From positions 9,996,704 through 10,060,703 of the forward strand of contig CM060847.1 in NCBI GenBank assembly GCA_030737835.1: a DNA stretch of 64,000 bases, read 5' to 3'. The first letter of the stretch is position 1. The number at the start of each line of letters is the position of its first letter. This stretch comes from Acorus gramineus. Its lineage: Eukaryota > Streptophyta > Magnoliopsida > Acorales > Acoraceae. The notes under the pieces were generated by a model. The model was given only the letters and a program-made list of their open reading frames with translations, was not told where the DNA came from and did no database searches. The translations under genes and the position numbers were made by a program. This document shows, in pieces, positions 10,466-23,754 of this stretch.

Positions 10466-13184
10466 AAGTTACAGCAAAGTAATATACAAATGAAAAACTC
10501 CTGTTTGTGGGTTTCTTCTTTCTAATTTATGATGGGATTTCTGCTTTTGTTCAAGGAGCTGAATGTCAATAGAAGTTGGAGGTCTGGGGATGTTGGATTT
10601 AGAAGGAGAACTAACACACCATTTATTTCTTACCATGTTCAGTTCCTTTAATGCTTGGATGTGGTCAAGTGCAGGTGAAGATTGATACATCAATGTATAA
10701 AGCATCACTCATTTCATTCCATTTTTCTTTGGGAAATCACAAATCCAAGTGTGCATTACATGACAATGTAATATGTTGTTGGAGAGTAGCTCAGTTGGTA
10801 TTAATATCTTGACATGTTGACAGGCCAACACCAAGTACACGTTTCCTGAAGCTTTTAAATGAACCACCTCAAGTCTCTGCCATATATGTACATATTTGGA
10901 AATTTTTTGTAATGTGGTCTCCAGTTTAGGTCCAAATTCAGTGTGTGCACTATGTGAAACTGATATGGTCTTTAAGAAGCCCTTCATTACAGAGCAAAAT
11001 TTGTCATTGACAGAGGGTATTTGCTTTTTTCCATAAATATAGGGACTTAAAAGCATTATTTTGTAATTCAAACATCTAGATGATAGAATATTCTCTGAAT
11101 ATTCTGATTCTGTAAAGGTTAATTTAACTCGGGGGGCTGATTTTGCATTTTGTGTATACTTACAGGGGGGTTATTTGGATTTAGAGAGAATGCAAGGGCT
11201 TATATGGATTTTCATATGCTTGGAGGGGGTTGTACCTTAATATATGTAAGATCAGTTGACTATATGTAATTTTCGGCCATATTTTGCATGATTGAGGCAT
11301 TCGTTTTATCATATTATAATGTTGTTTCCTTTTTTTTAAGGCTCTTCAAGGTTCAAATCTAATAGAGGATTGTGTGTTTACATGAGTTGTGAGTTCCTAC
11401 GAGAAATTGATGTATCAATATTTCTTTCATAATTTCTTTTCGCGTGGTGAGAGTTTGTCTTTAATGTTTAAAGCATTCTATAATATTTGCATGTTTTGCT
11501 TCTATCTGTGAAATCAGCTAATTTTGTAAAAGGAGAAATCCACATTTATACCCTTCCCTTTTATAAACATGTCTCCTTCTTCTTCACTGCTCTCCACCTA
11601 TTAAATGGTGAGGTTCTTCTTCTTATGCAATTGATGTGGTTGACAAAATGCCTTGATGTGGTTGACAAAATGCCTGGACCATTCCTTTTATATATATATA
11701 TATATATTATGCATATAAGCATATTAAGTGTTTTCTAAAAGTTGGAACTGGTTCAGAGTGGTTGGGAATTGGGATTGCATGGAACTTGTGTGGAGTGGTA
11801 GCAAAGGCATCAATCGAAGCTCTCTACATGCTTGGACGTCTGGGGGGCTTTCTGCACACTCAGACTAGATGACCCCAACCAAGTAGCGAAAGCAATAGAG
11901 TTTACCAAAATGCTGGCCTCCTCATCCTTTCTTCCCCGCTTGTCTCCCCTTTATGCTTTTGACCCACGTCCACCACCTGACACCGTCCACTGGAAGAAAG
12001 GATGAGGAGGCCAGCATTTTGGTAACAAGGGAGATGCGGGTGAGGGCCATGACAGTGGTGACATTGAAGCTGTGCTTGATGGACTTTAAGTTGACGATGC
12101 ATGTGTCAATACGCTTAGGTTAGGTGCGCTTACACGTGCGAACGATGAAGTCATGGGGGGGAGGGGGGGATGTAGAGAGGAGGAGGAGGAGGAGGAGGAG
12201 GAGGAGGGTTGGGCGGAGATTGAGGTTCATGATGGACAGCGCTTGTGGATTGTGATTTTGGCGGAGGGGAGTGTTAGGGTTGTTAGGATTAGATTGGTTT
12301 GTGATAGATTGGGGGGAGGGGTATTATTGTAACTTTATACATATGGTAAAATCCAGGTTAAAAGAGAGGTTTACTTAACTGATAGAATAGGTTATTTGCA
12401 TTTTGTGTATGTTTAGAGGGAATTATTTGAATTTAGGGAGAATGCGGGGAGGTTATATGAAATTTCATATGTTTACAGGGTGGTTATATGGATTTCTCCT
12501 TTTTGTGAATTCAATCTACGTGATACTCCAAAAACCTCCTACCATGCATGCAAACTTATATTATTGATTTGATTCTCTATCCTTACCAGGCTGTATCAAA
12601 TTTAAAAATAAAATTTTTCTATGGTTCCTTTTTATTCATTTCATATGAATTAAATTGTTCTCCTTGTAAAATTTAATATTTTTAATTTTTTATATGGTAT
12701 AATAAAAAAAAATAATTTTTGAATGGTATAAAAATAAATTTTATATTCTATAAGATAAATATGAAAATAAAAAAATTAAGAGCATTTTAAATTTTTAATC
12801 ATTTCTCCATGACTTAACGGTGTTAGTGAAAAAATAAATAAAAGTTAACTAGGATAGTAAAAATACATAATTTTTAAATTGTTAATGATATATAAATAAG
12901 TAAACTATTTATGATAAAAAAAATACCATATTTTTTAATGGTATAAAGAACCGATTATTTTTGAAATCCCGGACACTTTCACTAATAAAAGTGACACCTC
13001 TCGTCATTATTGGTAACGCCATTTAAAATGTTTTTGAAATACATCCATCTGATCGATGACTCCATCGCAGGATAAATCTGAACCGTTCATTCAAACTGAG
13101 CGCGTGAGAGATTACGCAGTCGGACTCTTTCATAAACAGGTCACTGGCATTAAAATCACAAACTTGCAGGGACAATTATATCAT
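10466..13184. other. Long intergenic region without recognised genes
   Basis: AT-rich spacer. Segments near 11120-11240 and 12385-12500 resemble each other (tttgcattttgtgtat, agagaatgc, ttatatgga) and flank a more GC-rich island (11750-12310) that carries a perfect inverted repeat and a GGA tract at 12177-12207. An AT dinucleotide tract lies at about 11690-11707. No family was recognised in the short open frames. Confidence 0.5.
11903..12024. repeat. Perfect 33-bp inverted repeat with 56-bp loop
   Basis: The arm at 11903-11935 (taccaaaatgctggcctcct...) is the exact reverse complement of 11992-12024 (...aggaggccagcattttggta). The transcript could fold into a 33-bp perfect stem. No tRNA or known microRNA sequence is recognised. 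It may be a foldback element or a small-RNA hairpin. Confidence 0.85.
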
Positions 13185-13459
13185 GGGATTTTTAGTTTTA
13201 AGTCCCCACAAACCATCATATTTAGTGATCGATCCTTCCCTTCTTCGTATTTAAATTTTAGTCCCCAGATTTAAATGATAGTTCCTTTTTAGTCCCTGAG
13301 AGGGACCTATCCATAAATTATTTAATTTACTTTTTAGTTCCTATGAGGGGCCTATTCATGAATTACCCTTTAAATCGGGGGCTTAAAATCTAAATACAAA
13401 GAAAAGAGGGATCGATCACTAAATATGATGGTTTGTGGGGACTTAAAACTAAAAATCCC
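13185..13459. mobile_element. Mutator-type MITE, 275 bp, with 9-bp target duplication
   Basis: Both ends begin gggatttttagttttaagtc when read inward, and the terminal inverted repeats extend for about 80 bp with a few mismatches. The identical 9-mer ttatatcat flanks the element at 13176-13184 and 13460-13468. Long terminal inverted repeats with a 9-bp duplication are the signature of Mutator-like elements. The 275-bp element has no transposase, so it is non-autonomous. It lies about 270 bp upstream of the exon candidate at 13730. Confidence 0.92.
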
Positions 13460-13729
13460 TTATATCATTTTACACCAACAGAAGATTCGTTGCGGATGGT
13501 TCAGTTCGGCACATCCTGTACAGCTGTGCGAGTTGAACGGTCATATCATATCGTCACTCTCGTATCCTCTGATTCACCCCACATAAAGCCATCTGGACCG
13601 TTCATTAAAAAAAAAAATCAGATGACGATGGTTGAAAGAGAGGGAGAATATCATCATCCCCCAATATATTTGTCCGAAATTGGACCATTTGGAGAGACGC
13701 TGATGTAATCTCGACCATTGCAGAGAGAA

Positions 13730-13919
13730 ATGGAGGAGATGGTTGCGACGGAGGGCTCGGGCGGCGGCAACTCATCGATTGAAGGGATCGGAAGTCCTGA
13801 CCTTGCTCGGAGGCTGAGGGAGTCCAGCGAGAAGGGGAGGGGTCTCTCGCCGATACGGCGGGTCGTCTCCGGGCCCCCCTCCCGGAGGAGGAACACCACC
13901 CAATCACTTGCTCTTCGAG
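13730..13919 (+). CDS. Unassigned first-exon candidate
   Basis: GC-rich open frame from ATG 13730 to a possible donor at 13919/13920 (cgag|gtttgg). It encodes about 63 residues: an acidic, Gly/Ser-rich start, then IGSPDLARRLRESSEKGRG, LSPIRRVVSGPPSRRRN and TTQSLALR. The contrast with the AT-rich surroundings and the Ser-Pro and Arg-rich character look like a real plant first exon, possibly of a regulatory or nuclear protein. I do not recognise the family and found no convincing downstream exon before 17.5 kb. It may be a gene remnant. Confidence 0.35.
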
Positions 13920-16900
13920 GTTTGGATTTTTGGTTACTGATATCTGATCTTTTGGGGCTAACATTTAGCTGCTGGATTCATCCATTTTTCTTTAGATCAC
14001 TTTTTAAGGTTGCATGTTTCAAGACTGCAATCGGTACAATTTCGTCAATTGATCTGTTCCTATGATCTTTATTTAAAAACATTAAAAAAGGCTAGATTTA
14101 TGGAAAGCTCTTCCATGAGGTAGACAAACCCTGTGATTGTTTATCTGGTGATGCAATTTGATTTGTGATAAATTGAGAAAGGCATGAGGCAAGTATGAGC
14201 TAACTCCCTTTCTGGTTTTATGTGATCGTAGTCAGAATCTGTTTGCTCTGCCTAACTCCATCTATTTTCAGTGTATCTGTTTTATGAGGATTTGCATTTT
14301 CATATATCTAATGGTTGAAGAAATGCAATTGGATTTGATGGCACAGCGATTATAATAACTGCCAGATATTTATGGAGATTGCGTGTTATAGAACTAACTG
14401 CAATATGAAATCTGAATATGTTATATCTGCACTTTGAGCTACAAAATATTTGGTTTTGTTAAAATAGATAGAATGACTGAATGTGATCATGCCCTTGAGT
14501 CAGCATGAGATCTGTGGAAAAACCACTTTCTTGGGTGTCTATTAACTCCAATTTTCACTTTTGCAGGAACTTCTCTTTTATATGGTCGTCCTTGGTGCAA
14601 CAGAATTATTCTACAGGACATCTATTGACTTCATATAAATTATGTGGTAATAATTATATGCTTCCTTATGACCTTTCGATGTTTAAATAAATAAAAAGAA
14701 TACCTACATTTACTTTACAATCAGTACACTCCCATTAATTCAAAGTTATTGATGTGTCTATTAACTCTAATTTGCACTTTTGCAGGAACATCTCTTTTAT
14801 ACAGGACATCTATTGACATCTATTGACTTCATACAACTTATGTGGTAATAATCATATGCTTTCTTTTGACCTTTCGATGTTTAAATAAATAAAAAGAATA
14901 TATCCATGTTGTCTTTGTTATATTATCAATTAGGTAATCCTATGGAAAACTCTTTCCTCGGTTGAAGCATTAATGTATATCCATATTTTTTTACTTGTTT
15001 TTCTTAATGCTGATCAAGTGTTTATAATTCATATTCATAAATAAAACTTTTTGGCTTGTTAATTTGCCCTTGTCTTTTTTTTTTCATTTATGAAATTGAC
15101 ATATATTTAGTATGAATTCATTTATATGGACAGGATTTTATTGAAACTCTTTCCTCTGTTGAAGCATTAATGTATATCCATATTATTTTTTCTTGTTTTT
15201 CTTGATGCTTATCATCTGTTTATAATTCATAAATAAAAATTTTTTGCTTGTTAATTTGCCCTTATCATGTTTTTATGAAATTGACATATATTTAGTATGA
15301 ATTCATTTATATGGACGGGACTTGAGAACATGTATTGTCATTCGCTGGATTGATGGGCATGCACCTGAATATCTTGGTAACTTGCTCTTTTGATGTTTAT
15401 GCTAAGAAGCATAATGTCACAAATGCACATGAATGCCCATACCTATATAACAGAGTCACACTTACACACAGGATGCAGTGGGCATCTATCTGAATATCTT
15501 GGTAACTTGCTCTTTTGATGTTTATGCTAAGAGGCATAATGTCACAAATGCACATGAATGCCCATACCTATACAACAGACTGAACAGAGTCACACTGACT
15601 GGAATAATTGGCATGTACACACAGGATGCATGCGTGTAATTACGCATGCATGCTCATCCCAGTGCATGCACTCATCCACCCCTCACACAAGAGCATATGT
15701 CTAGATGTTTATTCAATGAAATATAAAAGATTTTGTGCATTAACTTGTGCTTTTCTTGAAGTACAAGCTCTTTGACATTTGTTTCATTTATCTTCTAGCA
15801 GGTTAGCTTTCATCATAGTTGAAGATGCACCACAAGGAAAGGAAGAATTTAGCTCCTATTGAACCACATTATACCAAATGTTTGGGCTTTTCACCACATC
15901 CAATAACCCAGACATGTGGATTCCTGCATACAAGTAAGGCCAATTTTTTTGATTTATCATTTAAATAATCTTGTTTAAAATGGCTTGTGCTTTTGAGCTC
16001 TCTGGATTCATAATCCTTATTTGTTCAAGTAAATGGTCAGAATTAATAACTTTTCATATAAACAAGGATATCTTTGATCCTATTAGTTAAGAAAATAAAT
16101 CGTCTACAGTCATGGACTTCTTCGATTACAACAACTTTAATAACGTCATGGATTCCTGCATACAAGTAAGGTCAATTATGTTTTGATTTATCTTTTAAAT
16201 AATATTGTTTAAAATGATTTGAGCTTTTGAGCTTTTCACTGGATTTATAACCCTTAATTGTTCAAGTAATTGGTCTGAATTAATAAATTTTCATGTAAAC
16301 AATGATATCTTTGATCCTATTAGTTGAGAAAATAAATTGTCAACAGTGTTGGACTTTCCTTATTTATACGGTCGTGGATTCTTTGTTTATAACAACTTTA
16401 GTACTATCATAATCTGTTAAGAATTTATGAAACCTCTACCAAATGATATATCATTCAAGAAAACTAGTAACTTTGAGAATCAGAAAACATTTTTTTTTTT
16501 TTTACTTCAGTTTTTCCGGGGATATCATTTTTAAATATTAGTGGTGTCAGTGCAGTTATTTAAATATACTTTTTTTTTAAATATACTTTCTTCTTTCCAT
16601 GGTTTCAAAGGCTATCACTATTATGTATGCAAGATGACCCTAGAGCATCTCCAATGGATATGTTAGTTTATCAAGATGTTAAAGTGTCATGTCAGCACTT
16701 TATACCTCAAAGACACCTTCATTTACTATATTCTTATTTAGTTGGTTGTTGTTACCCCAATAGATTAATTAAATAAACTAACCAAAATAATAGTGGGCCC
16801 CACCTCTCCACCCACTCACCCTCCCAAATGCATTTTTAAATTTTTTTTTTAATGAGAACAATCAGGTGAGGTCCACATTTAATTCCATTTTAACATCTCC

Positions 16901-17729
16901 ATTGGAGCAACTTTTTTGCATGTTATGGAACGTCTCTTTTATATGGTCCTCCCTTGTGCAATGGAATTATTCTACGGGACATCTATTGGCTCTCATACAA
17001 ATTCTGTGGTAATAATCATATGCTTCTTTATGACCTTTCGATGTTTAAATAAATAAAAAGAATACCTACATTTACTTTACAATCTGTGCACTCCCATTAA
17101 TTCGAAGTTATTGATGATCAATTGCCTAGTATCATGAAGATTTAGGAAAAACTGTATCTCCTGTATTTTTTATGCAAATACATTATCTAATGATATTGGA
17201 TGACTAGAAAAATTTGTTTCTTCAAATTTCTATAAAATGTGGAAGTACATTCTTTGATATAAAAAACATAAATATAGTCAATTGACGTATACTCTTTCTT
17301 TAAATGTCAATTTCTGATTTTGGAGCCTAGCACTATAGAACGCTCCATTTTAAAATTAATTCGCTATTCTATAAGATGGTGGCTACCCTGTGTAATAAAT
17401 TTTTTTAGAGAAGATTACTAGACCATGGAGTTCTTGTCCTTATATTGATTTTAATTAATGCTTATAGCCTTACATAACAAAGTGAAAGTTTTAGAAAAAA
17501 ATATATCTCTTCGAATTCCATCCCCAGCACCTCACTTGGGAATCTCATCGACAACAAATCATTGTACTTCTTGATTTTTTTTCTTCTGTTATTCTCTTAT
17601 GGAAATTTTTTTCTTATTCTCACGGGGACGAAGGTTTGAGTGGCTTTTGCCTTGTGGCTTCTATCTCCTCATGGCATTAAAACTTTCCTAGCCTTCCTCA
17701 TAAAGGAAGCATCTATGCCTGTAGCCTCT
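13920..17729. other. Spacer built from successive local duplications
   Basis: AT-rich with no recognised exon. Pairs of direct repeats include 14943-15134 with 15143-15320, 15355-15463 with 15480-15596, and 15917-16120 with 16148-16350. A three-copy family (14564-14755, 14779-14900, 16921-17115) contains the words ctcttttatatggtc, ggacatctattg and gacctttcgatgtttaaata. If the candidate exon at 13730 is real, this could be its first intron. Confidence 0.6.
16643..16920. mobile_element. MITE candidate with gagcatctccaatgg-type ends
   Basis: The left end gagcatctccaatggatatg and the right end aacatctccattggagcaac are imperfect inverted repeats around an AT-rich, non-coding interior of about 280 bp. 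Terminal sequences of this form are frequent in plant MITEs. The target duplication was not resolved, so the superfamily is unassigned. Confidence 0.45.
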
Positions 17730-20505
17730 CGAAGCAATTACCACACTTGGGTAACCACAAGACATGTCACCAAAAGATGTTTTCTTCAGCGTCCCCCTCG
17801 CCCCCGCACATAGGACATAAAATATCCGCTTGGTTCGACCATTTCGCTCTATATGACTTAGTGAGAAGACAATTTTGATACATGAGCCAAGAAAACACCT
17901 TAACTTTTAGCGGAATGCCAAAACTATTAGCGAAAACACCTTATTTTTAGCCCTCTAGATTTGTGGGGTGTTCATCCCCGTTGATTGTTGAATGGCGCTT
18001 CTCCTCCACCGGTCATAATAGCATCTAACAGAAAATCCCTGATTGAGTTTGGAATGCCAGACTACTACTGAATCAGTAGTCCTCTCTTGAAGGGTGATAG
18101 TTTGGAGTTCCCCTAGAAGGCTTTCCAGTAGCAAAACTTCCTCGTCTCGTAGGTTACGCATCAATCTCAGATCCCACACTCCCCCATTTGCATGCGGAGT
18201 CCAGAACTCTTTCACCTGACCCTCTTTGTTTGTCGATAGGTCATAGATGCTTGCATACCGATCCTTCAATGCACTAGTACCATGCCAGCAATCTTGCTAG
18301 AACAGCAGCAACTATCTATTTCCCACCGACCATGCAAGGCCTCTAGAATTGGCTCTATTAGCCCGAGAATATCTGTCCATATACGTGAAAGTCTAGGAGA
18401 TTGAATGAGAAACCTGTTAACAAGTTCCCCTCTACGGCGATTGCTTCCACCAACGGACACCACACTGAGGGATGAGATGTGAGCCACCTCCATCGCCATT
18501 TGCTAAGTAGGGCCTTATTGTGGTCAGCCACACCAGCACCTCCTTGTTTTTCCTGCAGCAAACAAGATCCCATTTCACCAAAAAAGGCTTCTTTCGGTTG
18601 ATCTCTGCCCCACACTAGAAAAACCTTCTTCAAATGCTGTCAATCTTCTGTAGGATCCCCACTGGAACCTTGAAAAGGGAGAGAAAGAAGATTGGCAGGT
18701 TTGATGAGATGTGAGCCACCTCCATCGCCATTTGCTAAGTAGGGCCTTATTGTGGTCAGCCACACCAGCACCTCCTTGTTTTTCCTGCAGCAAACAAGAT
18801 CCCATTTCACCAAAAAAGGCTTCTTTCGGTTGATCTCTGCCCCACACTAGAAAAACCTTCTTCAAATGCTGTCAATCTTCTGTAGGATCCCCACTGGAAC
18901 CTTGAAAAGGGAGAGAAAGAAGATTGGCAGGTTTGACAAAGCAGCTTGAAGGAGGATAAAGTCGTCCACCTGAGCTAAGATTCTTTCCTTTCCCAACCCT
19001 TCAATTTTTTCTCAAACCTACTGATGAAGGGGAGTCATTTGGAATTTCCCCAGGTGCAAGGGGAGACCGAGATACCTCCGGGGAATGATTGTGTCTGGCA
19101 TCCAAATATACGAGCTAGAGCACCGAGCTCCCCCTCCTCCAAATGAGTGCACTCTTCTGAAAATTTATCTTCAGGCCAGAGAGGAGTTCAAAACATTTGC
19201 ACACGAATTTGATACCTCGGAAGAAGGATGCCCTTGTCGGACAAAGGATGATCGCATCATCCGCATATTGAATGTGTGAAAGAGATGGCCCCTTGCTATT
19301 GACCTTGAGTCCTTGAATCCACCCATCATCTTCTACCACCTTCATCATTCTACTAAAAGCATTGGTGACAACTCTAAAATGTAGAGGAGAGAGGGGGTCA
19401 CCTTGATGAAGCCCTTTGTTAAGGTGGAAGAAACCACATGGCTTGCCATTAACAAGGACCAAGGCTGTCGTGTCGCGGTGGAGATGCACTCCTTAACCAT
19501 CCTCAATCAATTCGGTTTGAATCCATGGCACTGAAGCAGATGCAAGTGGAAATCCCACCTAATATTATCATAGGCCTTAGAGAAATCAAGTTTGTTAAGC
19601 ACGCCTTTCTCTTTATCTTTGTGGGCTGCAGTGATGCATTCTTGAACTGCATAAAACCATCCTGAAGAAGACGCCCGAGAATGAATGCCATTTGATTCTC
19701 TTTCACCATATAGCCTATAGCGGTCTTCAATCTATTAGCAAGGACCTTCGCAATCATGTTATATGCCCCATTCACCAAACTGATGGGACGAAAATCTCCC
19801 ACCTCAACAGCCCCTTCCTTCTTAGGAATCAGCGCAAAAAACGTGGCAATAAGGCCGCTCAAACCTTGCGAACCTTAATGGAATTCTTAGAGCATTTCCA
19901 AGACATCCTCCTTCACCACGGAGGAGCCTTATCCTGATCTGCCTTGTAAACAGCCATCTTTATCTCCTCCTCGGAGAAGGGGACTTCAAGGTCCGCCCAC
20001 AAAACATCAGGCACTCTATGAAGGTCCTCATCCATCCACTGCGGAAACCATCCTCTCTATTTGTTGAATGTACGAGAATAGTACCTTTCGATGTCTGAAG
20101 AAGACTCAAATAGAGATTCATTCAATCTGATTTTGTTGATCCTATTGAATCTCCTCCTTTGGTTCGCCACCTTGTGGAAAAACTTGGTATTGTTGTCTCC
20201 CTTTTGAAGGCCATATCTCCCTTGACCTTTGCCTCCATTCCATTACTTCAATCTTAACAATCTTGGACAATTGATCTCAACACTTTGCACGCTTATCTCT
20301 CTCTTCAGCAGAGAGGGAGGCTAACTCCTTCTTGTGGTCTAGTAGACTCACCTCCTGTTCTAGCAGTTCGTTGCTCCATCTTCTTGCTGCTTGTGCCCTT
20401 TTTAGAACCCCTTTTAGTTTCCTAAGCTTAAAAAGTCACTTTTTTTGCACCGGAGAACAAAGGAACTGGCTCGTTCCAAGAGGACGAAACCACCTCATGG
20501 AATCC
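17730..20505 (-). mobile_element. Decayed L1-type LINE (reverse transcriptase to zinc-binding region)
   Basis: On the minus strand, in order: GDNNTKFFHKVANQRRRFN (about 20200-20140, pre-RT linker), ATFFALIPKKEGAVEVGDFR with PISLVNGAYNMIAKVLANRL (about 19840-19720, RT fingers), GFFHLNKGLHQGDPLSPLHF (about 19440-19380) and HIQYADDAIILCPTR (about 19280-19240, the RT active-site YADD). Further on come a thumb-like part with SKWRWRWLT (18.5-18.7 kb) and CPMCGGEGDAEENI (about 17810-17770), matching the zf-RVT region. Many stops and frameshifts, plus an internal deletion before KEDVLEML (near 19915), show it is dead. The endonuclease end is missing. The element abuts the 24-bp minisatellite at about 20510. 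Confidence 0.88.
18471..18935. repeat. 232-bp tandem duplication inside the LINE relic
   Basis: 18471-18702 and 18703-18934 are essentially identical direct repeats, both beginning gatgagatgtgagccacc. They split the RT thumb region into two copies, so the duplication postdates loss of function and looks recent. Confidence 0.9.
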
Positions 20506-22939
20506 ATCACATAGATACATACACCCCCATGAATCTCAGACACAAACCCCCATTAACTTGAGACATACTCCCCCCACGAATTCTAGACATACCCCGTATG
20601 AATCAAAGACATAGTACTCTTTCAATTTCAATCCATACTCCCCTCATGAATCTGAGACATCCTACCATGAATCTGCGACGTACTCAATCATGGATTCGAG
20701 ACATACGCTCCTATGAAACGTACTCTCTCATGAATCTGAGACTATGCTCCCACATGAATCCTAGACATACCACTCATGAATTCGAGAAACCCCTTGAGGA
20801 ATTTGAGACATATCGACCCATGAATTCAAGACAAAACCCCCCATGAATCCTAGACCACACTCACCTTGAATTGGAGACACACTCCCCCATGAATCCAAGA
20901 CAATACCATGAATCTGAGAAATGCAAGAATCCGAGAACATACTCCATAATGAATATGAGACATACTCCCCCTATAAATACGATCATGAATCCGAGACATA
21001 CTTCCCATGAATCCTAGAAATAATCCCTCTATGAATCTAAGACATACTTGCCTATGAATCCGTTGTAGACCCATGAATCGAAGACATACCATAATTCTAA
21101 TATATACCATGAATCCCTGACCATACTCCCCTATGAATTCTAAACATACATTTGAGATGTTCCCCACCATCAATCCGAGACATAGCCACCCATGAATCCT
21201 AGGCAAAACCCCCATGAATCCTAGACCACACTCCCCCATTGAATCGGAGACAATACTCCCCCATGAATCCAAGATCATACCATGAATTCAAAAAATGCTA
21301 TGAATCCGAGATCATACTCCCTCATGAATGGAAGACATGCTCCCCGCATCAATCCGACCATGAATATGAGACATACTTCTCTATGAATCCTAGACATGCT
21401 CCCCTCATTAATCTGAGACATACCCATAAATCCATCGGAGACATACACCCCATGAATCCGTGACATACCCATGAATCCGAGACATACTCCCCCATGAATT
21501 TGAGACATACTCCCTCAACGAATCTGAGACATCCCTGTTGACTCAGAGACGTACTCCGCGATAAATCTGAGACCATGAATTCAAGACATACACTCACATG
21601 AATCGGATACACACCCCAACATGAATATGAGACATTCTCCTACATGCTTTCAATACATACGATGAATCCCTTTCCATACTCCCGCAAGAATCTTAGACAT
21701 ACTCTTCCATTAATCCGAGACGTACCCCATCATGAATCCGAGACATAACCACCATGAATCCGAGACCATATTCCCCCTTGAATCCGAGACATTCTCATTG
21801 AATACAACATCATACCATGAATATGAGAAATGCCATGATTCCGAGATCATAGTCCCTCATGAATGGGAGACATACTCCCCCCATGAATCCGACCATGAAT
21901 CTGACACATACTAACCAATGAATCCTAGAAATACTCCTCCCAAGAATCTGAAACATACTGGTTCATGAATCCGAGACATACACATGAATCCATTGGAGAC
22001 ATACTCCCATGAATCTAAGACACACCCATGAATCTGTGACATACCCATGAATATGAGACATACTCATAAATATGAGGCATGCTTCCCTAACAAATCCGGG
22101 ACATAAACCCCTCGAATCAGAGACGTACTCCGCCATAAATCTGGGACCATGAATCTGATACATAAACCCCCCCCATCCCCCCATGAACCCGAGACATATT
22201 CCCCCCCACAAACTTGAGACATACCCCACATTAATATAAGACATAGTACTCCCTGAATTTGAGGCCATACTCCCTTCATCAATCCGATACATATCCTACC
22301 ATGAATCCGTGACGTACCCAATCATGAATCCCTGACACTCCCCCATGAATCCAAGACATACACTCCCACAAATCCGAGACCATTATCCCCCATGAATAAG
22401 AGAGTATGAATATGCGACATTTTTTTCCCATGAATTTGCGACATACCCATGAATTCGAGACATATAGACCCATGAATCCGGCACATACTCTCACATGAAT
22501 CTAAGACATACCCCCCATGAATCGGAATCATACCCCACATGAATCTGAGAGATACTCCTCCATGATTCTAATATATACCATGAAGCTCTGACCATACTCC
22601 CCCATGAATACTAGACATACTCCTCCATAAATCTGAGACATAGCCGCCTATGAATCGTAGACATAACCCCAATGAATCGGAGACTATATCCCCCTTGAAT
22701 CGGAGACATACTCTCCCGTGAGTCCAAGACTATACCATGAACTCGAGAAATGCCATGAATTTGAGATCATACTCATTAATGAATGGGAGACATACTCCTC
22801 CCGTGAATACGATCATGAATCCGAGTCATACTCCCTTATGAATCCTAGAAAAACACCCCCCATTGATATGGACAAATACCCACTTATGAATCCGAGGCAT
22901 ACCTATGAATTCGAGACATACTACCCCATGAATCTTGGA

Positions 22940-23085
22940 CATACCCCCATGAATCAGAGACATACTCCCGCATGAATCCGGATTCATGCGGAGGTATGTC
23001 TTGGATTCATGAGGGGTATATCCCGGATTCATGGGGGAGTATGATCATGGATTCAGGTGGGATATGTCTCGGATTCATGGCCATT
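22940..23085. repeat. Inverted minisatellite module 1 with palindromic junction
   Basis: Array orientation flips at the perfect palindrome gcatgaatccggattcatgc (22970-22989), runs reversed (gtatgtcttggattcatg...) for about 90 bp and returns at aaaccaagaacccccc near 23085. Confidence 0.85.
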
Positions 23086-23754
23086 AAACCAAGAACCCCC
23101 CCTCCCATGAATCCAATAAATATCCCCCCATGAATCCATGACATATTTCCTCATTCTGATACATATCATTAATCCTTGACCATAATCCTCCATGAATCCT
23201 AGACATACTACCCCATTAATATGAGATTTATCGCACCATGAATCCGAGACATATTCACCCACGAATCCGAGACATATCACCCACGAATCTAAGACCATAT
23301 TCCCCCTTTTAATCCAAGACATACTACTTCTGAATCCAAGACCATACCATGAATACGAGAAATGCCATGAATTTGATATCATGCTTCCGCATGAATGCGA
23401 GACATGCTCCACCCATTAATCCGATTATGAATCTGAGACATACTCTCTCATGGATCATATACATAACCTGCCCATGAACTCGAGACGTCTGAGACATGCC
23501 TATGAATCCGTGACATACCCATCAAAAAATTCGACACATACCCCTCATTAATATAATACAAAGTACTCCCTGAATTTGAGACCATACTCCCCTCATGAAT
23601 CCGAGGCCTATCCTACCTTGAATCTGTGACGTACCCTATGATGAATACCTGATACTCCCCCATGAATCTAAGACATACTCTCCCACGAATCTGAGACCAT
23701 TCTCTTCCCATGAATAAGAGAGTATGAATATGCGACACACCCCCATGAATCCAA

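Noticed and set aside
10782-10810. gtagctcagttggta, a tRNA A-box-like word
   Set aside because: No B box at the right distance and no acceptor or anticodon stem can be drawn.
13605-13964. Minus-strand open frames opposite the exon candidate at 13730
   Set aside because: Shadow frames of a GC-rich stretch; the plus frame has the better start and donor context.
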